Both the position numbers and the translations under genes were made by a program. The notes below the pieces were generated by a model. It was not told the origin of the DNA and ran no database searches. It was given only the letters and a program-made list of their open reading frames with translations. Shown here one piece after another: positions 8,119 to 16,956 of a stretch of DNA of 39,751 nt (position 1 is its first letter; the number at the start of each line of letters is the position of its first letter). The DNA is from Alphaproteobacteria bacterium (GTDB taxonomy: Bacteria > Pseudomonadota > Alphaproteobacteria > Rhizobiales > Xanthobacteraceae). The stretch lies in NCBI GenBank assembly GCA_009781045.1, contig WQYW01000030.1:1-39751 (forward strand), read 5' to 3'.

Positions 8119-9903
8119 TCACAGCAGATGATCGGCAAGTTCCATTGTGCTGGCAGCACCGCTCTCGACCCGTGCCAGGCGCAGCTGCGTTTCCGGCAAC
8201 ATCCGCTCCATGTAGAACCGTCCAACCACAAGCCGGGCCGCAAGCGCAGGCGTCGTCTCACTGTCGCTGCGTTCCACCACCGCTCTGGCCATCCGCGCCC
8301 ACATATAGCCCAGTACCACAAAGCCGAACAGATGCAGATAGTCGGTGGCCGCGGCACCGGCATTGTCGGGTGCGGTCATGGCGTTCTGCATCAGCCAGCC
8401 GGTCGCCCGCTGCAGATGCGACAGGGCGGTCGCCAGCGGCCCGACAAAGGGCTTCATGGCCTCCGCCGTGTTCTCCCTGTTGAACGCCGTGACCTCGGCA
8501 AAAAACGCCATGATGGCACGGCCGCCATCGCGCGGCAGCTTGCGCCCGATGAGATCGAGCGCCTGGATGCCGTTGGCACCTTCATAGATCATGGCTATGC
8601 GCGCATCACGCACGAACTGTTCGAGACCGTGTTCGGCGACATAGCCGTGGCCGCCCAGCACCTGCTGCGCGCGGACGGCATTGGCAAAGCCGTGCTCGGT
8701 GAGGAAGGCCTTGAGCACCGGGGTCATCAGCCCGAGGTGATCGCTGGCGCGCTGGCGCTCTTTGGCGTCCGTGGAGCGGTGGGCGATGTCGCTGGCGAGC
8801 GCCGTCCACAGCGTGAAGGCACGCGCCGCCGCGTTGAAGGCGCGGATGGTGAGCAGGCTGCGGCGGATATCGGGATGGACGATGATCGGGTCGGCCGGCT
8901 TGTCCGGTGCCCTGGCCCCGGTCAGCGCACGCCCCTGCAGCCGCTCTCTGGCATAGGCAAGCGCATTCTGATAGGCGACCTCCGACAGCGCCAGGCCCTG
9001 GGTGCCGACGCCGAGCCGGGCCTCATTCATCATCACGAACATGCCCTGCATGCCCTTGTTTTCCTCACCGATCAGCCAGCCGGTGGCACCGTCGAAATTC
9101 ATCACGCAGGTCGGGCTGCCGTGGATGCCCATCTTGTTCTCGAGCGAGCCGCAGCTGACGCCATTGCGGGCCGAGAGCGAGCCGTCGGGGTTGACGAGAT
9201 ATTTCGGGACCACGAACAGCGACACCCCCTTGATGCCCGCAGGCGCCCCTTCGATGCGGGCGAGGACGAGATGAATTATGTTGGCGGCCAGATCATGCTC
9301 GCCGGCCGAGATGAAGATCTTGGTGCCGGTGATGGCGAAGCTGCCATCGGCGTTGCGCACCGCACGGGTGCGCAACAGACCAAGATCGGTACCGCAATGG
9401 GCCTCGGTCAGGTTCATGGTGCCGGTCCATTCGCCGCTCACCATCTTCGGAACATAGGTCTGTTTCTGCGCCGCGCTGCCATGGACCAGAAGCGCCGCCA
9501 TGGCACCGATGGTCAATCCGGCATACATCGAGAAGGCCATATTGGCCGAGGTCTGGAATTCGTTGACGACCTGGCTCATCACCAGCGGCAGGCCCTGGCC
9601 GCCATATTCGACCGGTGCCGACAAACCCAGCCAGCCGCCCTGCGCCAGCTTGTCGAAGGCCTCCCGGAACCCTGTCGGGGTGGTTACGCTGCCGTCGGCC
9701 TGGCGCTGGCAGCCCTCGATGTCACCGACACGGTTGAGCGGCACCAGCTCCTCCTCGGCAAGCCGCGCTGCCTCACCGAAGATGGCGTCACGGACATCGC
9801 CCGCCACATCCGAAAACCCCTCCAGATCCTGGCGGCCTTCGATGGCGAAGACGTCGGTGAAAAGAAAGCTTATCTCCTCGAGAGGGGCTTTATAAATCGG
9901 CAT
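8119..9903 (-). CDS. Acyl-CoA dehydrogenase with C-terminal extension (DmdC/FadE-like)
   Basis: FAD-dependent alpha,beta-dehydrogenation of an acyl-CoA, the first step of beta-oxidation, passing electrons to ETF. The 594-residue product exceeds the usual 380-residue ACAD by the extra C-terminal domain typical of the DmdC/AcdA-like group. Visible marks are LTEAHCGTDLGLLRTRAV (FAD-binding middle domain), GTKIFISAGEHDLA, RVL-type helix region QQVLGGHGYVAEHG, and IYEGANGIQALDLIGRKL containing the catalytic-base Glu. The ATG at 9903 (MPIYKAPLEEISFLF) follows CAGGAGATGCGCC, a good ribosome binding site; the frame is open to 10068 without one. It is first gene of the operon acd-thiolase-fadJ. Some family members act on methylmercaptopropionyl-CoA, so the true acyl chain is uncertain. 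Confidence 0.9.
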   Translation of the reverse strand: MPIYKAPLEEISFLFTDVFAIEGRQDLEGFSDVAGDVRDAIFGEAARLAEEELVPLNRVGDIEGCQRQADGSVTTPTGFREAFDKLAQGGWLGLSAPVEYGGQGLPLVMSQVVNEFQTSANMAFSMYAGLTIGAMAALLVHGSAAQKQTYVPKMVSGEWTGTMNLTEAHCGTDLGLLRTRAVRNADGSFAITGTKIFISAGEHDLAANIIHLVLARIEGAPAGIKGVSLFVVPKYLVNPDGSLSARNGVSCGSLENKMGIHGSPTCVMNFDGATGWLIGEENKGMQGMFVMMNEARLGVGTQGLALSEVAYQNALAYARERLQGRALTGARAPDKPADPIIVHPDIRRSLLTIRAFNAAARAFTLWTALASDIAHRSTDAKERQRASDHLGLMTPVLKAFLTEHGFANAVRAQQVLGGHGYVAEHGLEQFVRDARIAMIYEGANGIQALDLIGRKLPRDGGRAIMAFFAEVTAFNRENTAEAMKPFVGPLATALSHLQRATGWLMQNAMTAPDNAGAAATDYLHLFGFVVLGYMWARMARAVVERSDSETTPALAARLVVGRFYMERMLPETQLRLARVESGAASTMELADHLL

Positions 9904-10071
9904 GGCGCATCTCCTGGCGTGGCGCCCCTTGGACCCTGGAAGGCGCCGCTTCGTGCCCTGATCATTGCAGAGACGGCGGCGCGAAGAAAGCCGGGAGCTG
10001 AGGCTTGAGGCTGCGATCGGCCAGGCCATGCACATGGTTGATGTAACTTTAACCCTGCGGGCCGGCATTCC

Positions 10072-10088
10072 TTAACCCGTTTTTTACC
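10072..10088 (+). promoter_or_regulatory. Candidate CtrA-like site upstream of the PodJ-like gene
   Basis: TTAA, seven bases, then TTTACC: one mismatch from the alphaproteobacterial CtrA consensus TTAA-N7-TTAAC. It sits in the 293-bp gap between the divergent acyl-CoA dehydrogenase and PodJ-like genes. The same architecture recurs at 29619-29635 in the pilus locus. The consensus is short and AT-rich, so this remains a candidate. Confidence 0.3.
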
Positions 10089-10196
10089 CTGACAGGAAAA
10101 AGTCAGATCCTTAAGGCACTCTGCCCGCCTGGCGATTTCGCGCTGGTTCGCGGAAATCGCAGGCGGGCGACGAGAGAGGCCGGAGTCGAGCAGGTC

Positions 10197-13100
10197 ATGG
10201 ATTCGCGAACAACATGGAGTGACAGCCCCAAACCGGCGCTGCGGGAGCCGCCTGAGGCCACCCCGCGCCGGCCTGGCATGCCAGCCGTGCCGTCAACCAG
10301 TGGCGGGCCGAGACCTCTCGCCACCAGTGAGGGGCGCGAGGTGGCTGATATCCATCAGCGCCTTGACGCCATCACCCAGCAGATCGAGCAGCTCTCCAGA
10401 CCGGACGCGCTGGCACGCGAACAGGGGGTGGCCCGGCAGCTCAACGACGCGATTTCCCGGCTTGATGCCCGTCTGTCGCAGATTTCCCGCAGCCCTCCGG
10501 CCATGCCCAATCCCCTCCTTATGCGGGCGCGCGCCGCCTCCGAGGCGCCGGGCTCAGGTTATCGTGATTCACCTCCCTTGAGCCCGACCTCGCTCGACGC
10601 CACGGTGGCCGAGATCGCAGCCCGGCAGAATGAACTGGAAAGCGCGGCAAAGCGCCACGTTCCCCCGCGCCTGTCCTCCCCGCCGCCGCCGAAAACCGAC
10701 TTTTCCTCGCTTGAACAGCACCTCGTCAAAATCACCGACCAGATCGAGGCGATGCGGCGGCCCGAAGCCCAGGAAGAGGTGACCACCAGCCTGCGCCACG
10801 AACTGGCGCAGATCAGCCAGGCCATCACCGAGGCGATGCCGCGCCGGGCGATCGAATCGCTCGAGGGCGAGATCCGTTCGCTCCATCATCGCATCGACGA
10901 GACCCGCTGCAGCAGCGCCGACAAAATGGCCCTCGCCGGCGTCGAACGCACGCTGGCGGAGATCCGCGAGGTGCTGGGCTCGCTGACGCCGGCCGAGCAG
11001 CTGATCGGGTTTGACAAGGCGATCCGCAGCCTCGACGCCAAACTCGAACTCATGCTGCGCTCGCGCGACGATCCCTCGCTCAAGGACAAGCTGGAGGCGG
11101 CACTGGGCGCGCTGCGCGCCATCGTCGCCAATGTCGCCTCCAATGAAGCCCTGGCACAGCTCGCCGACGATGTCCGGCTATTGTCGGTCAAGGTGGACCA
11201 GATCGGCGGCAGCACGAGCGGCAACGACAGGTTTTTCACCCTGCTTGAGGATCGCATCGCCACGCTTGCCAGCGCCATGGAGAACCGCGAGCAGCCGTTT
11301 GCCCGCGAAGGCGCCGAACGGCTCGAAAGCGCCATTCACGCTCTTTCGGAGCGCTTCGACAATATGGGCGTCGGCACCGATCAGGCGGCGACGCTCGCCG
11401 ATCTCGAACAGCGCATCTCCTGTCTGTTGGAACGCCTTGATACCTTTTCGGCACCGCACAACAACGAACTCAGCCGGGTCGAGAGCGGGCTCCAGGAGAT
11501 CCTGCAATATCTGGAGCGCCAGCAGGCGCAACTCGCCAGCCTCAGCGACCGCAGCACCGGGACAGGGATGGCCGACCTGGTCAAGCGTGAACTCTCCGAG
11601 CTGCGCCACAGCCAGGCCGAGACCGATCGCCAGACCCAGAATTCGATCGAGGCGGTCAACAGCGCACTCGGCCATATGGTGGGGCGGCTGCGCAGTATTG
11701 AAGACAACCTGCACAGCGCCCGCAGCGCGGCTGAGGCGCGGCAGGCGGACGCATCCCTGCCACGCTTCGACCGCGCCGACACAGCCCATGCCCACATACC
11801 TTCCCCGGCAATGCCGCCAGCGCCGTCGATGCCGCCACCGCCATTCCACGCCATCGCCGAGGTGCTGGAACCCCATACCAGCAAGGCGCCGCCAGCCCTG
11901 ACCAAGCCGCCGCCAGCCCTGACCAAGCCGCCACCAGCGATGACCCAGGCGCCGCCAGCCACGACCAAGGCGCCGCCAGCCATGACCAAGGCGCCGCCAG
12001 CCATGACCAGGGCGCCGGCGATCGCCCCCGACCTGCCGCCCGATCATCCCCTTGAGCCGGGCACAAGGCCGGCTGGCCGCGCCGCGTCCTCTTCCGAGCG
12101 CATCGCCGCTTCCGAGAGCGCCCTCGGTGATCTGGCGCTGCAGGCTTCCGAACCCATCAGCTCGGCGAATTTCATCGCTGCGGCACGGCGCGCGGCACAG
12201 GTCGCCGCATCCCAATCCGAGCCGCCGGCGCGCCCGCGCACCGAGCGTGGAAACCCCAAGCCGGCAAAAAGCAGCGTGCCCGACCCCGCCGAGCCGCCTG
12301 AGACAGAAGAAAGCACCAGCACCGCGACCTCGAAAATCCGCTCGCTCCTCATCGGCACCAGCGTGGTCGCGGTGCTGCTCGGATTCAAGCTGACCATGTC
12401 GCTGCTGGATGGCGGCTCCACTGCCCCGGCCATCGACAGTACCGCGAGCTTCCCGGCCGCTCAGACCCAGTCGGTCGCCGAAAGCCGCCCGCATGGCACG
12501 GGCGACCAGCTGGCACTGTCGAGCGCGCCGACCCCGATCACCCGTCCGGCAGCGGCGGCTTCGGCCCCGTCGCCGCGCAATGGCACCGCCACAATGGCCA
12601 ACAGCGGCGCTGCGGCGTTTGACGATATCACCGGCACCATCGTTCCCGCCGACGCCATCCACCCCGACATGCCGCGCGCCGCGCCCGGCGAAACCCTGCC
12701 CGAGACCATCGGCGGGCCGTTATTGCGCAATGCCGCCCTGCAGGGCGACCCCACCGCGGCCTTTGAGATCGGTGTGCGCTTCGCCGAGGGCAAAGGCGTG
12801 GCCGTGAACTACACCGAGGCCGCCAGATGGTATGACCGCGCGGCCCGGGCCGGGCTCGCGCCCGCCAGTTTCCGCCTTGGCGCGCTCTATGAAAAGGGCC
12901 TCGGTGTCACCCGCGATCTCGATTCTGCACGCCTTAACTACAGCCGCGCCGCCGAACGCGGCAACGCCAAGGCGATGCATAATCTCGCGGTGCTCAATGC
13001 CGAGGGCGGCAACCGCAACCCGGACTACAAGGGTTCGGCACAGTGGTTCCGCAAGGCCGCCGATCACGGCCTCGCCGACAGCCAGTTCAATCTCGGCATT

Positions 13101-13415
13101 CTCTATGCCCGCGGCATCGGCGTCGAAACCAATCTCGCCGAATCCTACAAGTGGTTCAGTCTCGCCGCCGCCCAGGGGGACGCCGACGCCACCGCCAAGC
13201 GCGACGACATCGCCAGACGTCTCGACCCGCAATCGCTGGCTGCGGCCAAGCTCGCGATCCAGACTTTCACAGTCGAGCCCCAGCCCGATGACGCGGTCAC
13301 CGTGCCGGCGCCGGTCGGCGGCTGGGACTCAACCCAGAACCCGACCCGCTCCTCGGAGGCTCCGCCGGCAGCGCCGGTAGCGCGCCCCCTGCGCACCCCC
13401 GGCGCGGCGCGATGA
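10197..13415 (+). CDS. PodJ-like coiled-coil membrane protein with C-terminal Sel1 repeats
   Basis: A 1072-residue protein built like alphaproteobacterial PodJ/localization factors. A long cytoplasmic helical, coiled-coil region (about residues 40-530) is rich in Glu, Gln and Leu heptads such as HQRLDAITQQIEQLSRP. A Pro-rich linker follows, then one transmembrane segment near residues 717-737 (LLIGTSVVAVLLGFKLTM). The periplasmic tail has about four Sel1/TPR-like repeats at residues 845-1005 (AARWYDRAARAGLAPASFRL, AQWFRKAADHGLADSQFNLG, SYKWFSLAAAQGDADA). Such proteins mark a cell pole and recruit pilus, holdfast or division factors; that role is inferred from architecture. It stands alone, divergent from the acyl-CoA dehydrogenase, with a possible CtrA-like box upstream. 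The linker contains a heptapeptide minisatellite. Confidence 0.82.
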   Translation: MDSRTTWSDSPKPALREPPEATPRRPGMPAVPSTSGGPRPLATSEGREVADIHQRLDAITQQIEQLSRPDALAREQGVARQLNDAISRLDARLSQISRSPPAMPNPLLMRARAASEAPGSGYRDSPPLSPTSLDATVAEIAARQNELESAAKRHVPPRLSSPPPPKTDFSSLEQHLVKITDQIEAMRRPEAQEEVTTSLRHELAQISQAITEAMPRRAIESLEGEIRSLHHRIDETRCSSADKMALAGVERTLAEIREVLGSLTPAEQLIGFDKAIRSLDAKLELMLRSRDDPSLKDKLEAALGALRAIVANVASNEALAQLADDVRLLSVKVDQIGGSTSGNDRFFTLLEDRIATLASAMENREQPFAREGAERLESAIHALSERFDNMGVGTDQAATLADLEQRISCLLERLDTFSAPHNNELSRVESGLQEILQYLERQQAQLASLSDRSTGTGMADLVKRELSELRHSQAETDRQTQNSIEAVNSALGHMVGRLRSIEDNLHSARSAAEARQADASLPRFDRADTAHAHIPSPAMPPAPSMPPPPFHAIAEVLEPHTSKAPPALTKPPPALTKPPPAMTQAPPATTKAPPAMTKAPPAMTRAPAIAPDLPPDHPLEPGTRPAGRAASSSERIAASESALGDLALQASEPISSANFIAAARRAAQVAASQSEPPARPRTERGNPKPAKSSVPDPAEPPETEESTSTATSKIRSLLIGTSVVAVLLGFKLTMSLLDGGSTAPAIDSTASFPAAQTQSVAESRPHGTGDQLALSSAPTPITRPAAAASAPSPRNGTATMANSGAAAFDDITGTIVPADAIHPDMPRAAPGETLPETIGGPLLRNAALQGDPTAAFEIGVRFAEGKGVAVNYTEAARWYDRAARAGLAPASFRLGALYEKGLGVTRDLDSARLNYSRAAERGNAKAMHNLAVLNAEGGNRNPDYKGSAQWFRKAADHGLADSQFNLGILYARGIGVETNLAESYKWFSLAAAQGDADATAKRDDIARRLDPQSLAAAKLAIQTFTVEPQPDDAVTVPAPVGGWDSTQNPTRSSEAPPAAPVARPLRTPGAAR
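11880..12014 (+). repeat. 21-bp minisatellite coding for PPA(M/L)TK-type heptapeptides
   Basis: Inside the PodJ-like gene, six to seven 21-bp units in the same frame encode variants of APPAMTK (PPALTKP, PPAMTQA, PPATTKA, PPAMTKA, PPAMTRA), residues about 561-606. Because the unit is a multiple of three, copy-number change alters linker length without frameshift. The units differ by point changes, so the array is not freshly amplified. Confidence 0.85.
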
Positions 13416-13742
13416 GGCTTGAGTGCGGGCACGCCCGCGCCTGTCGTTGACGCCTGATCTCTCTTCGTTTCTGCCCCACGTCCCATTTCTGCGAAGGACT
13501 GACTGTGCCCCTTTTCACGTTGTCGAGGCACAGAAGACGCCTTTCATGTGCGAGGTGAGCGGTGGCAGATGGATGACCATCCCCGGCTGGAGAGGCGCAG
13601 TTTTTCCCTGATTTCGAGCGGTGCGAGCTGGCTCTTGTCCGACCCGGACAGTTACCCCATCTTCAAACGGGGGCGAAGCGTCAGCGTGTTCGTTTCTGGC
13701 CCTCAATCACCGGGACGCTGTAATCACCTGTGGAATAGGACC
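13416..13742. other. Intergenic stretch holding dispersed repeat copy 2
   Basis: No gene is supported between the PodJ-like stop and the GTG at 13743. An open frame from 13548 runs in frame into the next gene, but its first 65 codons pass through the dispersed repeat, so it is not used as coding. Nothing else recognised. Confidence 0.5.
13512..13658 (+). repeat. Dispersed intergenic repeat, copy 2
   Basis: Near full-length match to 124-270 in the same orientation, and to 36208-36330 in the opposite one. Compared with copy 3 it carries one extra C after GACCATCCC, which breaks the peptide frame shared by copies 1 and 3. Its right end contains TGTCCG-ACC-CGGACA, a perfect 6-bp hairpin. It lies about 85 bp upstream of the ClpP-fold gene. 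Confidence 0.8.
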
Positions 13743-14540
13743 GTGTTCACAAATTCCCCGACCGGCCCGCGGGTCTCGCCGCCATCTCCCGCGCCACCGC
13801 CGGACCCCTGGTCCCGGCGCCCCGCCCGGCCGCGATCACCGCCGCCACGCTTTCGTTACTCCTGGATGTCGGTGACCATCTTCGTGCTCCTGCTGGCCTC
13901 CATCGGGATCCGCGCCTGGCGCGATCTGTCGCACCCCGAAGGCTGGAGCTATTTTCAGGATCGCAGTTCCTCGAGCCTCAGCTTCATGGTGCTCGACCAC
14001 ATCCAGTTCGACGGCGCGACGCGGCGCGTGCTGGCGGTCTCCGGCCCGATCCGGTCGGCTGCAGCGTCATGGCTGCGCCAGAAGCTGGACGAGGCCCGGC
14101 TTGAGAGCGGAGATGTGCTCCTCCTGTCGTCTCCAGGCGGCAATCTCGATCAGTCGCTGATCATGGGCGAAGAAATCCGCCGCCGAGGCCTCGCAAGCGC
14201 GGTCGGCGTGATGGATGGACACGGACATATAGCGCCGTCGGACTGTGCCAGCGCCTGTGTCTTCATCTATTCCGGCGGGACAAAGCGTTACGGCATTGCC
14301 GGGTCGCGGCTTGGCGTACACCGCTTCGTCAGTACCGGGCCTGATGACGATCCGGTTGCCGAAACCCAGCGCACCACCGGACAGATCCTGGGCTATGTCA
14401 GCCGGATGGGGATAGAAGCCACCATGGTCGAGGCCATGTCGAAGACCCGCGCCATACGCTGGCTTGACGATCGCGAAGCGCTGGCGATGAATCTGATCAC
14501 CACCCCGCTCACCCCCCGCAGGGAGGGCAGCAGCGACTGA
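13743..14540 (+). CDS. Membrane-anchored ClpP-fold serine hydrolase-like protein
   Basis: About 265 residues. The N-terminus is a Pro/Arg-rich cytoplasmic tail, then one transmembrane helix near residues 43-58 (VTIFVLLLASIGIRAW), then a periplasmic domain of the ClpP/crotonase-like type seen in many alphaproteobacterial hypothetical proteins. The domain shows LLSSPGGNLDQSLIMGEEI near residue 128, DCASACVFIYSGGTKR near 166 and LGVHRF near 190; the Ser in CASAC and this His are candidates for a Ser-His dyad. The substrate is unknown. I chose the GTG at 13743 because GGAATAGGA precedes it and the upstream reading frame runs through a repeat; the ATG at 13866 (MSVTIFVLL) is the alternative. It has no close operon partner. 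Confidence 0.7.
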   Translation: MFTNSPTGPRVSPPSPAPPPDPWSRRPARPRSPPPRFRYSWMSVTIFVLLLASIGIRAWRDLSHPEGWSYFQDRSSSSLSFMVLDHIQFDGATRRVLAVSGPIRSAAASWLRQKLDEARLESGDVLLLSSPGGNLDQSLIMGEEIRRRGLASAVGVMDGHGHIAPSDCASACVFIYSGGTKRYGIAGSRLGVHRFVSTGPDDDPVAETQRTTGQILGYVSRMGIEATMVEAMSKTRAIRWLDDREALAMNLITTPLTPRREGSSD

Positions 14541-14952
14541 AAGCCGGGCCTGGCAAAAACGTTTACGGCTTCTGCCTTGTGCCACGATCGCTTCTTTTTC
14601 AGAGCTTTCCTGCTGCGCCGGGAAGGCTTTCTCGCCGGCGTGGCATTGTCCTGCGGCAGCGCGCTGCGGAGCGTTGCCGCACAAAGCCTGCACGACAAAA
14701 ACCCGCACCACAAAAAGCTCCGGCCGCCAAAGCGCCGCCATTGACGAGCGCTGCAGCTTTCCCCATGTCTGTGCCGTCGAGGCTGGAGCGACCTGGCGAC
14801 AAAGCCGCCATCGGCCCGCCTCGACGCCAGCCCTGGATGGTCCGGGGATGGCAGGTCTTGCGTTGCGGGTCCCCCTCGCGATCTGCGGAGAATTCCCTCA
14901 CAGGGAATCTTTTGAGAGCCGGGGAAGCTCAAATCCGCCGAGGAGTGATGCC
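14541..14952. other. Gene-free stretch
   Basis: Short frames exist on both strands, including an Ala/Lys/Pro-rich one on the plus strand around 14680-14770, but none has a credible start, ribosome binding site and family resemblance. It presumably contains the promoter of the DUF6460 gene; no clear -35/-10 pair was picked out. Confidence 0.4.
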
Positions 14953-15255
14953 ATGGTCGACGACATCCGTGAACTGCCTGCACGCCCGGGCGGCCTTTCG
15001 CGTTTTCTCGGCGGCAACCCGATCGCGGTGGCCTTTCGCCTGATCGCGCTTTCCATCCTGGTCGGCTTCGTGCTCGCCGCGATCGGGCTTGATCCCCTGA
15101 ATATTCTCCAGAGCGTCCGCAGACTGATCGACTATCTGTGGAATATCAGCTGGGAAGCCGTGCGCGGGGTGTGGCGCTATTTCCTGCTCGGCGCCGTGAT
15201 TGTGGTGCCGCTGTGGTTGCTGTCGCGGCTGTTCAGCAACCCCAACCACCACTGA
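14953..15255 (+). CDS. DUF6460 family small membrane protein
   Basis: A 100-residue protein with two predicted transmembrane helices (VAFRLIALSILVGFVLAAIG near 26-45; YFLLGAVIVVPLWLLSRLF near 76-94) joined by an amphipathic stretch containing LDPLNILQSVRRLIDYLWN. The phrase LSRFLGGNPIAVAFRLIALS at the start matches my recollection of DUF6460 proteins of Hyphomicrobiales, sometimes mislabelled as integrases; the function is unknown. The ATG at 14953 follows AGGAGTGATGCC, a good ribosome binding site. It is monocistronic. Confidence 0.75.
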   Translation: MVDDIRELPARPGGLSRFLGGNPIAVAFRLIALSILVGFVLAAIGLDPLNILQSVRRLIDYLWNISWEAVRGVWRYFLLGAVIVVPLWLLSRLFSNPNHH

Positions 15256-15541
15256 GACGGAGCCCTGGAAACGGGTTTCGGAGCACCCTTGAGGCCCTTG
15301 ATGTGCCCTCTCCCGGGCCTTGGGCCGGTCCGTGAGGATAAGCAAATCGCAAAGCTGCCCGTCCCCATTGCGGGCGATGGATCGCTTTGACTGTCAATTC
15401 AGGCGACCCGCGCCATCCAGGTCGGGGTCGATCCCGGCGCCGAACTCACCGATCGCCGGCAACCCTGCGGTGGCGGGTGGCACTGCGGCATCACCCGATC
15501 GAACTTCCACGCCCTTCCTCAAAGCCGGGCTGGGCGCTTCC

Positions 15542-16618
15542 TTACAGCTGCGGCCAGGGTTCGGCGGTCAGCGCCGCTGCATCGACCCCGACAATATCGG
15601 ACAAGGCAGTGCCCGACTGCGCCAGCTTGTTCACGAGATGGCGCTTGATATCGCCGACCAGCCCGAGTCCGCGGTAGACCAGCGCCGAATAGAGCTGGAC
15701 CAGGCTGGCACCGCAGCGGATCCTGGTCAGGGCGCAGACGCCGCAATTGATGCCGCCGACCCCGATCAGGGGAAACGCCCCCTCAACCCGGACAAACGTC
15801 TCCGCCAGCGTGCGATTGGCGAGATCGGATAACGGCCGCCCCGATAATCCGCCCTCCTCACTGGCATGGCGATCCCGCAGTGCCGGGGAGCGTGCAATCG
15901 TGGTGTTGGAAATCACCATACCGTCAATGCGGCGTGAGCGCGCCACGCGGGTGATGTCATCGAGTTCTGCGAGCGTCAGGTCGGGCGCGATCTTGAGCAG
16001 GACCGGAGTGGTACCAAGCTGATCACGGGCCTCGATCACCCGGGCCAGAAGTTCATCCAGCAGCGCACTCTGCTGCAGCCGGCGCAGATCCGGTGTGTTG
16101 GGTGAGGAGATATTGACCGTGAAATAGCGCGCCACGGGAGCAAAGGTCCGGATCAGGCTGACATAATCGGCGATGCGGTCGGGCGCGTCCTTGTTGGCAC
16201 CGATATTGACGCCGATGATGCCCTGGGCAGGACGGGCGCTGAGGCGCTGCAGCACACGCGCGGCACCGTCATTGTTGAAGCCCATGCGGTTGATGATGGC
16301 GCCGTCGGCAGGGAGGCGGAACAGACGGGGCCTGGGGTTGCCCGGTTGCGGCTTCGGGGTGACGGTACCGACCTCGGCAAAGCCGAAGCCCAGCCGCAAC
16401 AGCGCCGCGCCGGCCTCGGCATTCTTGTCGAAGCCCGCGGCCATGCCGACCGGATTGGGGAAATCGAGACCGAAGGCCCGCACAGCGAGCCGGGCATCAT
16501 CGGCACAGGCTGGGGGCAACGGCAGCAGCGCCAGAGAGCGAATCGCGAGGCTGTGGGCGAGTTCCGCCGGCAGCCCGCGCAACAGCGGCAGCGACAGCCT
16601 GTCAAAGGTCCTGATCAC
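15542..16618 (-). CDS. pyrD: Dihydroorotate dehydrogenase (quinone), class 2
   Basis: Oxidises dihydroorotate to orotate in pyrimidine synthesis, using FMN and passing electrons to the quinone pool at the inner membrane. The 358-residue length and the N-terminal amphipathic region fit class 2. Marks include NPVGMAAGFDKNAEA, the FMN/substrate segment RMGFNNDGA, NISSPNTPDLRRLQQ with the catalytic-base Ser of class 2, and SNTTIARSP and GVGGINCG for FMN phosphate binding. Its ATG (16618) overlaps the stop of the upstream DUF952 gene by four bases (ATGA), so translation of the two is coupled. Confidence 0.95.
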   Translation of the reverse strand: MIRTFDRLSLPLLRGLPAELAHSLAIRSLALLPLPPACADDARLAVRAFGLDFPNPVGMAAGFDKNAEAGAALLRLGFGFAEVGTVTPKPQPGNPRPRLFRLPADGAIINRMGFNNDGAARVLQRLSARPAQGIIGVNIGANKDAPDRIADYVSLIRTFAPVARYFTVNISSPNTPDLRRLQQSALLDELLARVIEARDQLGTTPVLLKIAPDLTLAELDDITRVARSRRIDGMVISNTTIARSPALRDRHASEEGGLSGRPLSDLANRTLAETFVRVEGAFPLIGVGGINCGVCALTRIRCGASLVQLYSALVYRGLGLVGDIKRHLVNKLAQSGTALSDIVGVDAAALTAEPWPQL

Positions 16619-16956
16619 AACATCTCCGTGAGGTCATAAGTCCCGTCGGCGCGCATGTTGAGCGCGGTGACCGCGATCACGGCCGCGAGTTCGAGTTTAC
16701 CATAAAGATGGGGAAACCACTGATCATGGCTCCCGCGCTCCCAGCGCAGACCCTCCCCCAGCAGCCCGGGGTCGACCGCGATCAGAAACAGTGCCCCCTG
16801 CCCGGCAAAATGCCTCCTCAGAGTCTGCTCCAGCTGCTCCAGGGTGGAGAAATGGATGAAACCATCGCGCATGTCGTCGGCGCTGCCGGTGTAGACACCG
16901 GCTCGCTCGGCTTCCCGCCACGCCGATGGCGGGCAGATTTTGTAAATCCGCTGCAC
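16615..16956 (-). CDS. DUF952 family protein
   Basis: A 113-residue protein of the DUF952 family, recognised by IYKICPPSAWREAERAG, DGFIHFSTLEQLEQT and FPHLYGKLELAAV. The fold is thought to be related to ADP-ribosyl-transfer-type folds, but no activity is established. The start is a GTG at 16956 preceded by CGAGGGCAGACT; the open frame continues to 17136 but has no family resemblance there. It overlaps pyrD by four bases. A DUF952 gene directly before pyrD is an arrangement I recall from other Hyphomicrobiales; whether it aids pyrimidine synthesis is unknown. Confidence 0.85.
   Translation of the reverse strand: MQRIYKICPPSAWREAERAGVYTGSADDMRDGFIHFSTLEQLEQTLRRHFAGQGALFLIAVDPGLLGEGLRWERGSHDQWFPHLYGKLELAAVIAVTALNMRADGTYDLTEML

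Noticed and set aside
8026..10008. 660-codon plus-strand open frame opposite the acyl-CoA dehydrogenase
   Set aside because: Shadow frame; the minus strand carries an unmistakable ACAD with ribosome binding site.
11178..12662. 494-codon minus-strand open frame inside the PodJ-like gene, Gly/Arg/Trp-rich
   Set aside because: Arises from the antisense of the Pro-rich repeat; no start signal or domain.
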